A stretch of 6,505 nt of DNA from IMCC26207 sp037141255. GTDB lineage: Bacteria; Actinomycetota; Acidimicrobiia; Acidimicrobiales; Microtrichaceae. Position numbers and translations under genes: made by a program. Below, in pieces: positions 1 through 5,873 of this stretch (position 1 is the first letter of the stretch; each line of letters starts with the position of its first letter). The notes beneath the pieces are model-generated. The model worked only from the letters and a program-made list of their open reading frames with translations. It had not been told where the DNA came from and made no database searches. The stretch is taken from assembly GCA_037141255.1 (NCBI GenBank), contig JBAXCX010000142.1, positions 1 to 6,505 of the forward strand. The letters are read 5' to 3'.

Positions 1-677
1 CCTCGTACCCTCACGAGATGTCGGGTGGAATGCGCCAACGAGTCGTGATCGCGGTTGCGCTTGCCTGCGGCCCAAAGCTGCTCTTCGCTGACGAACCAAC
101 CACTGCGCTCGACGTCACCGTACAAGCCCAGATTCTTGACCTACTCGCCGAGCAGCAGCGCGAGCGATACATGGGCATTATTTTGGTGACGCACGATCTT
201 GGAGTGGTTGCTGGGCGCGCCGATGAGATTGCGGTGATGTACGCCGGGCAGATTGTGGAACAGGCTCCAACAGCTCTGCTCTTTAGCGAAATGAAGATGC
301 CCTATACCGAGGCGCTCATGGCAGCTATTCCAAAGCTCACGGATGCCTCACATACGCGCCTAGCGGCGATCGGTGGCCGACCACCGGACCTTGTCAATCC
401 GCCAAAGGGTTGTGCCTTCAGCCCCCGGTGCCCTTACGTGCAACCGCGGTGCCATGAAGAGGCCCCAACATTGACCCCCTCTCCAACTGCGCCTGCACAT
501 ATGTTTGCTTGCTTTTACCCTATTGGTTCACCCGAAACCGAGGAGGTGCGATTGCGGTTAGCTGCTCAGCGCTTGATGTCCACGGCGCCAGAGTTTGTTG
601 CAGCCTCGACCGATAGCTTTCCGCCTGCCCAAGCACCGCCAGCCCCGCCAACCCCAGAACAGACAGAGGGTCTCTAA
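1..677 (+). CDS. Peptide/nickel-type ABC transporter ATP-binding protein, DppD/OppD-like (5' truncated)
   Basis: This is the C-terminal part of a cytoplasmic ATPase that would power an oligopeptide/dipeptide/nickel-class importer. The frame is open from base 3 through the left edge (SYPHE precedes the Met at 18), so that Met is not the start; it lies inside the ABC signature MSGGMRQR. Walker A and the Q-loop lie outside the window. Visible are Walker B and D-loop (LLFADEPTTALD), the H-loop (VTHD), and the C-terminal oligopeptide-transporter domain. That domain has four cysteines (C-x5-C-x6-C at codons 411-452, a fourth at 510-512), a pattern that binds an iron-sulfur cluster in some DppD proteins. 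About 51 residues follow the last motif, ending in a proline-rich tail that looks longer than usual. The next ATPase gene starts 1 base after the TAA, so the two are probably co-transcribed and translationally coupled. Family assignment is firm; substrate is unknown. Confidence 0.93.
   Translation, partial: SYPHEMSGGMRQRVVIAVALACGPKLLFADEPTTALDVTVQAQILDLLAEQQRERYMGIILVTHDLGVVAGRADEIAVMYAGQIVEQAPTALLFSEMKMPYTEALMAAIPKLTDASHTRLAAIGGRPPDLVNPPKGCAFSPRCPYVQPRCHEEAPTLTPSPTAPAHMFACFYPIGSPETEEVRLRLAAQRLMSTAPEFVAASTDSFPPAQAPPAPPTPEQTEGL
665..670 (+). promoter_or_regulatory. Ribosome binding site for the second ABC ATPase gene
   Basis: AGAGGG lies 8 bases before ATG 679, inside the last codons of the upstream ATPase gene. 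It favours ATG 679 over the in-frame ATG at 595, which would put 28 residues deep inside the upstream coding region with no good Shine-Dalgarno. Read by eye. Confidence 0.6.
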
Positions 678-678
678 T

Positions 679-1704
679 ATGGCCGGAAGCGGAACTGCCC
701 ATCTGCGAGACCGTGCAGAGACCTTGCTGCGGATCGAGAATTTAGTGGTGGATTTTCCGGCGGGCCGAGGCAAGAAGGTATCCGCAGTCAGTAATGTTTC
801 CTTTGACATCGCCAGCGGCGAAACGCTGGGGCTCGTGGGTGAGTCTGGCTGCGGGAAGTCCACTACTGGAAAAGCAATCATGCAGCTTCCACGGCCGACT
901 CGTGGCGAGGTCACCCTTGATGGAACCGATCTCTGCACGCTACGAGGCGAACCCCTTCGCAATACGCGGCCCAAACTGCAGATGATCTTTCAAGATCCGA
1001 TCAGTTCGCTGAATCCAAGGCGAACTGTGTTGCAGATTGTCGAGGAGCCGCTCAATATTTGGAAGATTGGCACCCCCGAAGAGCGCCGCCTAAAGGTCAT
1101 GGAAGTTCTTGCCTCTGTGGGCATCGACCCAGATGCGGCTGCCGAGAGGAAACCGCACGAGTTTTCTGGAGGTCAATGCCAGCGAATCTCGATCGCCCGG
1201 GCAGTGATCACCGAGCCTTCGGTCATCATCTGCGACGAGCCCGTTTCTGCACTTGACGTCTCGGTGCAAGCGCAAATCTTGAATCTGCTCGAAGACATGA
1301 AGGCTCGCTACGGCTTGACGTTGGTTTTCATTGCCCATGATTTGGCTGTGGTGAAGAATGTTTCAGACCGAGTTGCAGTGATGTACCTCGGAAAGATGTG
1401 TGAAATCGGTAGCCCCGACTCCCTCTATGCCGCCCCAGCACACCCCTATACGCGGGCGTTGCTCGCTGCTATCCCCTTGCCTGATCCAGATGCATCTCTC
1501 GATACCGAACATCACCTAGAGGGAGATCTACCCTCGCCGATCTCTCCCCCAAGTGGCTGCCGTTTCCGGACTCGCTGCCCGCTCGCTCAAGATATCTGTG
1601 CTCAGGTTGAGCCGCAGATGCAACATGTTGCGGGCGATCAATACGTTGCGTGTCACTTTCCATTGCAAACCGTTTCTGAGGTCCCAGTCACTCTCTTGCA
1701 ATGA
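679..1704 (+). CDS. Peptide/nickel-type ABC transporter ATP-binding protein, DppF/OppF-like
   Basis: A complete 341-residue cytoplasmic ATPase, the usual second ATPase of an oligopeptide/dipeptide-class importer; it would pair with the truncated ATPase upstream. Start chosen at ATG 679, behind AGAGGG and 1 base after the upstream stop. Motifs in order: Walker A GESGCGKST (54-62), Q-loop Q105 in IFQDPISSLNP, signature FSGGQCQR (162-169), Walker B IICDEP (183-188) with SALD D-loop, H-loop His220. The C-terminal oligopeptide-transporter domain has Cys294, 300, 307 and 325 in the same C-x5-C-x6-C...C spacing as its partner. One oddity is Cys167 in the signature, where the family normally has Arg (SGGQRQR). 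The canonical ATPase residues are otherwise present, so I expect a functional enzyme. Length is normal for the family. Substrate (peptide, nickel, other) cannot be decided without the permeases and binding protein. Confidence 0.95.
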   Translation: MAGSGTAHLRDRAETLLRIENLVVDFPAGRGKKVSAVSNVSFDIASGETLGLVGESGCGKSTTGKAIMQLPRPTRGEVTLDGTDLCTLRGEPLRNTRPKLQMIFQDPISSLNPRRTVLQIVEEPLNIWKIGTPEERRLKVMEVLASVGIDPDAAAERKPHEFSGGQCQRISIARAVITEPSVIICDEPVSALDVSVQAQILNLLEDMKARYGLTLVFIAHDLAVVKNVSDRVAVMYLGKMCEIGSPDSLYAAPAHPYTRALLAAIPLPDPDASLDTEHHLEGDLPSPISPPSGCRFRTRCPLAQDICAQVEPQMQHVAGDQYVACHFPLQTVSEVPVTLLQ

Positions 1705-1732
1705 TGCGCTGGCCCGAGAGTTATTGCTAACT

Positions 1733-3397
1733 GTGGAACTGAATGTCTCAAGCATCTGTGAAGCCATAACAGCAAAGCAGCCTGAGGCTGACTGCGTGAT
1801 CTTTCGTGATCGCGTTCTCAGTTGGGATCAGGTTCAGGACCGCACGCGCAGATTGGCGTTCGTTCTGCACGATGCAGGAATCGGACCCAAGGCCACGGCG
1901 ATCAGTCAGCCAAGCCTCAGAGGGTCTCAGCAGTGGGAATCTGCTCAGGATCACGTTGCGCTGTACATGCTCAATGGCAACGAATACCTAGAGTCGATGC
2001 TGGGCTGCTGGAAGGCAGGAACAGTCCCCTTCAACGTGAACTACCGCTATGTGGCCGAGGAACTGCGCTATTTGCTCACGGATTCTTCAGCAGAAGGAAT
2101 CATCGTTCACGAACGGTTTACACCCGTGCTCAAAACTGTTCTACCAACCCTGAAGAACCAGCCGAAACTCATCTTGCAGGTTGCCGACAGCTCGGGCTTC
2201 GGCCTTCTGCCAGGGGCAGTTGATTACGAGTCTGCGATTGCAGATGCAAGTCCCACCTTGCCGAGTTTTCTGACTGAAGGCTGGTCTGGGGATGACATGT
2301 ACCTGTGTTACACGGGTGGTACTACGGGAATGCCCAAGGGCGCCATGTGGAGGCAGGCAGATTTCTTGGTTGCTGCCCTAGGAGTCCGCAGTCGTACCGG
2401 CCATGAGTTTGAGAGTCTTGAGCAGGTTGTTTCCGAAGCAACCGGTCGAGTTCGAGCACTTCCGGCTCCCCCACTCATGCATGGCGCAGCGCACTGGAAC
2501 GCTCTGTCGGCATGGGTAGCTGGCGGGGCTGTCATCATCCAAAGCGTGGTCGACCATTTCGACCCCGAAGATGTGCTGAGGACTATCGAGCAGACTGCTG
2601 CGACCTCCCTGCTCTTCGTGGGTGACCCCATGGCTAGACCGCTCCTGGATCAGCTTGGCAGAGATCGGGATTCCGGCTGCATAAGAGACCTGAGTTCCCT
2701 ACGACATGTGTTGTCCGGTGGTGCAGTTCTTTCGCCGGGTATCCAGAATCAGCTCCTAGAGTTCTTACCCGAGGTGGAGATTTTCGATGTCTTAGGATCC
2801 ACTGAATCTGGAAGGCAAGGCGTTGCGCGTCGCTCTTCGTCGAACAGCGTTGCTACTCGCTTCACCCCAGCCGTTACCTCGGTGGTTCTGAGCGAGAACC
2901 TCAGTCGACTGCTGAGACCTGGCGAAGATGAGTCCGGCTGGCTTGCCCAATCTGGACGCGTCCCACTCGGCTACCTCGGCGACCAGACAAAGACCGAGGC
3001 AACATTTCCGACAATTGAGGGAACCCGATACGCAATTCCTGGTGATCGAGCACGTCTATCTGCAGATGGGACGCTCGAACTGCTTGGTCGGGACTCAGCC
3101 TGTATCACGACTGGTGGCGAGAAGGTCTTTGCCGAGGAAGTCGAGACTGCTGTCAAGGCACATCCTGCCGTATTCGATGCGGTGGTATGCGGAAGGCCTT
3201 CGGAGCGCTTTGGTCAAGAAGTTGTTGCGATCATTCAGCTTCGAACCGGTGCGATTGCGAGCGATGAACAGATTCGAGCAGTGGCGGCTGAGCACATCGC
3301 CCGCTACAAACTGCCACGGGCCATTTTGCGGCGCGATCAGATTCTCCGCTCCCCCTCAGGGAAGGCCGATTACCGGTGGGCTGCCGAGCAGGTGTAG
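1733..3397 (+). CDS. fadD: Acyl-CoA synthetase, FadD19-like (AMP-forming)
   Basis: Adenylate-forming ligase that activates a carboxylic acid to its CoA thioester via an acyl-AMP. With GTG 1733 it is 554 residues and opens with ELNVSSICEAI, as FadD proteins do. The frame is open further upstream, but those 60 codons overlap the ATPase gene. A weak GAGAG (1716-1720) precedes the GTG. Motifs: P-loop YTGGTTGMPKG (193-203) followed by MWRQ, APPLMHGA (245-252), GSTESG (355-360), hinge-side GD437-438 and GRD452-454, GGEKVF (461-466), and PSGKADY (541-547) with catalytic Lys544. The blocks NVNYRYVAEELRYL, GDPMARPLLDQL and the C-terminal SGKADYRWAAEQ resemble mycobacterial FadD19, which activates steroid side chains; orthology is not shown. 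About 20 extra residues (52-71) sit between GIGP and DHVALYMLNGNEY compared with FadD19 as I recall it. The gene lies 28 bases after the transporter ATPase and is probably in its operon. Confidence 0.92.
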   Translation: MELNVSSICEAITAKQPEADCVIFRDRVLSWDQVQDRTRRLAFVLHDAGIGPKATAISQPSLRGSQQWESAQDHVALYMLNGNEYLESMLGCWKAGTVPFNVNYRYVAEELRYLLTDSSAEGIIVHERFTPVLKTVLPTLKNQPKLILQVADSSGFGLLPGAVDYESAIADASPTLPSFLTEGWSGDDMYLCYTGGTTGMPKGAMWRQADFLVAALGVRSRTGHEFESLEQVVSEATGRVRALPAPPLMHGAAHWNALSAWVAGGAVIIQSVVDHFDPEDVLRTIEQTAATSLLFVGDPMARPLLDQLGRDRDSGCIRDLSSLRHVLSGGAVLSPGIQNQLLEFLPEVEIFDVLGSTESGRQGVARRSSSNSVATRFTPAVTSVVLSENLSRLLRPGEDESGWLAQSGRVPLGYLGDQTKTEATFPTIEGTRYAIPGDRARLSADGTLELLGRDSACITTGGEKVFAEEVETAVKAHPAVFDAVVCGRPSERFGQEVVAIIQLRTGAIASDEQIRAVAAEHIARYKLPRAILRRDQILRSPSGKADYRWAAEQV

Positions 3398-3450
3398 CTC
3401 GAGTAATCCGGTCGCCGATTCTGCCAACTTGGAAACGCAAATTGTGGGCT

Positions 3451-3783
3451 TTATTCCTTGGTTGCTACTGCGTTTGGGGTGACGTTCATTTTTGGTTCGT
3501 AGGCCGTCGACTCGACCTCACGAGCTTCTCCACCAACCTGCACGCGCAGAGTCGTTCGGCATGAAGTACAAGGCCCGTAGAACTCCTCGATCACCTCTAA
3601 GCGGCAGCGAGGACAAGTGAACTCAAGTTGCTGTCCGTCACCGACATCAACTGAGTCCTCGGCAGACTGCGAGTTGAGGGTTTCACCATGGGCGTCAGGT
3701 GTGGCTGCTTCATTCTCGGTCACCCTGTGAGCTTGCCACGAAGTGCGCACCTCGGGCGCTACTGCCGGTGATGTCGAGCTCAT
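3451..3783 (-). CDS. Small Cys4 zinc-ribbon-like protein, conserved hypothetical
   Basis: A 110-residue soluble protein with no signal peptide or membrane segment. Residues 1-52 are polar and low in complexity, probably disordered. The core FTCPRC...FYGPCTSC carries Cys57, 60, 72 and 75 as CxxC-x11-CxxC, a zinc-ribbon arrangement. The C-terminus YEPKMNVTPNAVATKE looks strongly constrained and resembles small actinobacterial proteins I recall as uncharacterised; no function is known to me. ATG 3783 is the first usable start: an in-frame TGA lies at 3810-3808 and no other standard start codon lies between. No good Shine-Dalgarno is near it; GGGAGTGAGGG is about 21 bases away, too far to serve. 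It converges with the acyl-CoA synthetase gene across 53 bases and diverges from the 86-residue gene. Protein- or nucleic-acid-binding is possible but is inference. Confidence 0.85.
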   Translation of the reverse strand: MSSTSPAVAPEVRTSWQAHRVTENEAATPDAHGETLNSQSAEDSVDVGDGQQLEFTCPRCRLEVIEEFYGPCTSCRTTLRVQVGGEAREVESTAYEPKMNVTPNAVATKE

Positions 3784-3912
3784 TCGATTGTCTATCTGTG
3801 GAAACCCTCACTCCCATCCCCAGCTCATCCCCTTGATCTCAACTGGATTTCCCCCGAAAATACTGCTGAATTCACATGGTTAGGCCTCTAGCGATCCACA
3901 GGGGCAACATTC

Positions 3913-3918
3913 TAAAAT
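3913..3918 (+). promoter_or_regulatory. Probable -10 box of a leaderless promoter
   Basis: TAAAAT matches the -10 consensus TATAAT at five of six positions and ends 6 bases before ATG 3925, so transcription would begin at or very near the start codon. No Shine-Dalgarno lies before that ATG. No convincing -35 hexamer is visible 16-18 bases upstream, as is common in actinobacterial leaderless promoters. The box's TAA (3913-3915) is also an in-frame stop that blocks any longer reading. Confidence 0.6.
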
Positions 3919-3924
3919 CCATTT

Positions 3925-4185
3925 ATGAACTCCGCCATAGCATCCAACAGCTCCCAAGGAACCCAGTTTGAACTTCACCTTGCGGATGGAACAGTGCAAC
4001 GGGTTGAGGGCGCCGATGCCTTCCAGCAGGAGCAATCAATGACCACATTCTTTTGCAGCAACGCTGGTCGGCAGACGGTGGATTGCTGGTCGGTTCGCGT
4101 AGCCAGCTTTCGCACGGACGGAATTCTGTGGATTCGGCGCATTGAGGCCGTGGCCGCAGAGGTTCGTCACTTGAAGCCTGCATGA
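3925..4185 (+). CDS. Hypothetical 86-residue protein
   Basis: I cannot name this protein. It has no signal peptide, membrane helix or recognised catalytic motif. Residues 14-29 (FELHLADGTVQRVEG) and 55-73 (WSVRVASFRTDGILWIRRI) alternate like beta strands, suggesting a small, mostly beta fold. Two cysteines (44 and 54) do not form a metal motif. ATG 3925 is the first possible start because TAA lies in frame at 3913-3915, and the TAAAAT box just upstream suggests a leaderless message. An alternative start, Met39 (ATG 4039), has AGGAG 6 bases before it and would give a 48-residue form; I prefer the long form because the earlier residues look like structured protein. It diverges from the zinc-ribbon gene and lies 140 bases before the flavoprotein gene on the same strand. 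Confidence 0.72.
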   Translation: MNSAIASNSSQGTQFELHLADGTVQRVEGADAFQQEQSMTTFFCSNAGRQTVDCWSVRVASFRTDGILWIRRIEAVAAEVRHLKPA

Positions 4186-4196
4186 CGGAGCCATTC

Positions 4197-4256
4197 ATCT
4201 CAAGCTTGTGTTCCTAACGAATCCTGGGCTCGACGCAGCGAAATCTCAAGCATGTG
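4197..4256 (+). repeat. Pair of 14-base near-identical direct repeats between genes
   Basis: ATCTCAAGCTTGTG (4197-4210) recurs as ATCTCAAGCATGTG (4243-4256), 13 of 14 bases identical, 46 bases start to start. The first copy contains the 8-base palindrome CAAGCTTG. Both copies lie in the 140-base gap upstream of the flavoprotein gene and could be operator half-sites, but two short copies may be chance. Confidence 0.35.
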
Positions 4257-4325
4257 AATACCAGCCAAGGACCACCACGCGGTAATCTCCAGTGCGGGCT
4301 GCTCCGAGCAGTCGGCCACCCACTC

Positions 4326-5873
4326 ATGACAGAACCCACTCCAGAAAACTCACCCACCGCCGCCAACTTAAACGTCCTAGTGATTGGGGCTGGTCCGGCA
4401 GGCCTGACAGCAGCATTTGAACTCGAAAAGGGTGGAGTTCACAGCACCATTCTGGAAGCTGACGACATCGTCGGGGGAATCTCGCGTTCAGTTGAACGTG
4501 ACGGCTACCGCTTCGACATCGGTGGCCACCGCTTCTTTACCAAGGTGCCCGAAGTTGAGGCCCTCTGGCACGAGATCCTGCCAGATGAGGACTTCTTGCT
4601 GCGTCCGCGAATGAGTCGGATCTACTACGGCGGCAAGTACTACGACTACCCCATCAAGCCGGTAAATGCACTGGTCAACCTAGGCCCCATCGAAGCACTG
4701 CGATGTATAGCCTCAGCGCTCTGGGTTCGGATTCGTCCGCCCAAAGAGCAAAAGACCCTTGAGGATTACATCGTCGCAAATTATGGTCGCAGGCTGTTTG
4801 ATCACTTCTTTAAGACCTACAACGAGAAGGTTTGGGGAGTTCCCGCCTCTGAACTTTCGGCTGACTGGGGTGCCCAGCGCATTAAGGGCATGTCGCTGTT
4901 TGCTGCAGTCTGGGAACCCATTCGTTCAAAATTTGCTGGTCGCCGTAAGGGTTCTGCGCAAGTTACCAGCCTGATCGAGGAGTTCCAATACCCCAAATAT
5001 GGCCCCGGAATGATGTGGGAGCGCTGCACCGAACTGGTTCAGGCCTCTGGATCAACAGTTGAGATGGAGACCCGGGTTGAGAGGGTCGATCATGCAGATG
5101 GTGCAGCGACTTCCGTCTGGGCTCGAACCACGGGTGGCGAACTAACTGAGTACCCAGTCGATCATGTTGTTTCCTCGATGCCGTTTCCGTTGTTGCTTCG
5201 GGCTATGAGTCCCCAGCCGCCCGAAGAGGTGCTGAGCGCTGCTAAGGATCTTCACTTCAGAGACTTTCTAACAGTTGCGCTCGTCGTGCCAGAGTCGGCC
5301 GGCTTCCCAGATAACTGGATCTACATTCACTCCCCTGATGTGATGGTTGGACGTATTCAGAACTTCGGTTCTTGGTCGCCGTACCTGGTGAAAGATGGCA
5401 AAACCTGCTTGGGGTTGGAGTACTTCGTCTTTGAGGGCGACGACCTCTGGAATGCCACCGATGAAGAACTCATCGCTCGTGGTACCCGGGAACTTGCTGC
5501 CCTGGGTCTTGGTGACCCCTCAATTGTCGAGGCTGGCTATGTGGTTCGGCAGCCCAAGGCCTACCCGGTCTATGACGAGTTCTACGCCGCTAACGTGGCG
5601 GTCCTCAACGATTGGATTGTTGAACACACACCGAACGTGCACCCTGTGGGACGCAACGGAATGCATAAGTACAACAACCAAGATCACTCCATGCTGACTG
5701 CATTGCTATCCGCTCAGAACATATTGGGTACTGGCGATCACGATATTTGGACTGTGAATGTGGACGAGGATTACCACGAGCAGTCAGAGGGCCAAAATGG
5801 CTCTGCTAGCACAGGTCGAGATGCTCCGGTCATCGCTCGCGACGCTGCTCGGGCCAGCTCACGGTTGGGCTAA
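4326..5873 (+). CDS. FAD-dependent oxidoreductase, protoporphyrinogen oxidase/UDP-galactopyranose mutase-like (PRK07208-like)
   Basis: A 515-residue cytoplasmic flavoprotein. From ATG 4326 the N-terminus is short and leads into the dinucleotide-binding fold LNVLVIGAGPAGLTAAFELE (GAGPAG 21-26), with Glu44 at the ribose-binding position. Then come GGISRSV (50-56), GGHRFF (66-71), TYNEKVWG (164-171), ADWGAQRIKG (179-188), and a C-terminal FAD-side block HKYNNQDHS (447-455). This order matches the amine-oxidase-like family I know as PRK07208, related to UDP-galactopyranose mutase and HemY. Members often sit in surface-polysaccharide regions; the substrate is unknown. The last 30 residues are polar and probably an unconserved tail. 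A GTG at 4254 would add 24 unlike-family residues; neither start has a clear Shine-Dalgarno. It is not a typical HemY, so I do not assign haem synthesis. Its stop overlaps that of the convergent SGNH gene. Confidence 0.9.
   Translation: MTEPTPENSPTAANLNVLVIGAGPAGLTAAFELEKGGVHSTILEADDIVGGISRSVERDGYRFDIGGHRFFTKVPEVEALWHEILPDEDFLLRPRMSRIYYGGKYYDYPIKPVNALVNLGPIEALRCIASALWVRIRPPKEQKTLEDYIVANYGRRLFDHFFKTYNEKVWGVPASELSADWGAQRIKGMSLFAAVWEPIRSKFAGRRKGSAQVTSLIEEFQYPKYGPGMMWERCTELVQASGSTVEMETRVERVDHADGAATSVWARTTGGELTEYPVDHVVSSMPFPLLLRAMSPQPPEEVLSAAKDLHFRDFLTVALVVPESAGFPDNWIYIHSPDVMVGRIQNFGSWSPYLVKDGKTCLGLEYFVFEGDDLWNATDEELIARGTRELAALGLGDPSIVEAGYVVRQPKAYPVYDEFYAANVAVLNDWIVEHTPNVHPVGRNGMHKYNNQDHSMLTALLSAQNILGTGDHDIWTVNVDEDYHEQSEGQNGSASTGRDAPVIARDAARASSRLG

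Noticed and set aside
411..512. Cys4 motif of the first ATPase as a novel metal site
   Set aside because: The C-x5-C-x6-C...C pattern is a known feature of the C-terminal domain of DppD/DppF-type ATPases, and both proteins here have it.
558..974. Minus-strand 138-codon open frame over the junction of the two ATPase genes
   Set aside because: It lies antisense to two clear coding regions, including Walker A, and has no recognisable domain.
2308..2631. Minus-strand 107-codon open frame inside the acyl-CoA synthetase gene
   Set aside because: It is antisense to conserved adenylation motifs; its composition looks like a shadow of the real gene.
3405..3420. Possible terminator hairpin between the acyl-CoA synthetase and zinc-ribbon genes
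   Set aside because: AATCCGG-TCG-CCGATT pairs only with a bulged C in a short stem, and no T-tract follows on either strand.
2928..3482. Plus-strand 184-codon frame overlapping the end of the acyl-CoA synthetase and the zinc-ribbon gene
   Set aside because: It is arginine- and serine-rich with no domain, and the conserved C-terminal motifs of the synthetase lie in another frame.
4283..4288. TAATCT as a -10 box for the flavoprotein gene
   Set aside because: It is a weak match with no -35 at standard spacing; co-transcription with the 86-residue gene is equally possible.
4254..4325. GTG start adding 24 residues to the flavoprotein
   Set aside because: The added residues do not resemble the family N-terminus and no Shine-Dalgarno precedes the GTG; ATG 4326 places the nucleotide-binding fold normally.
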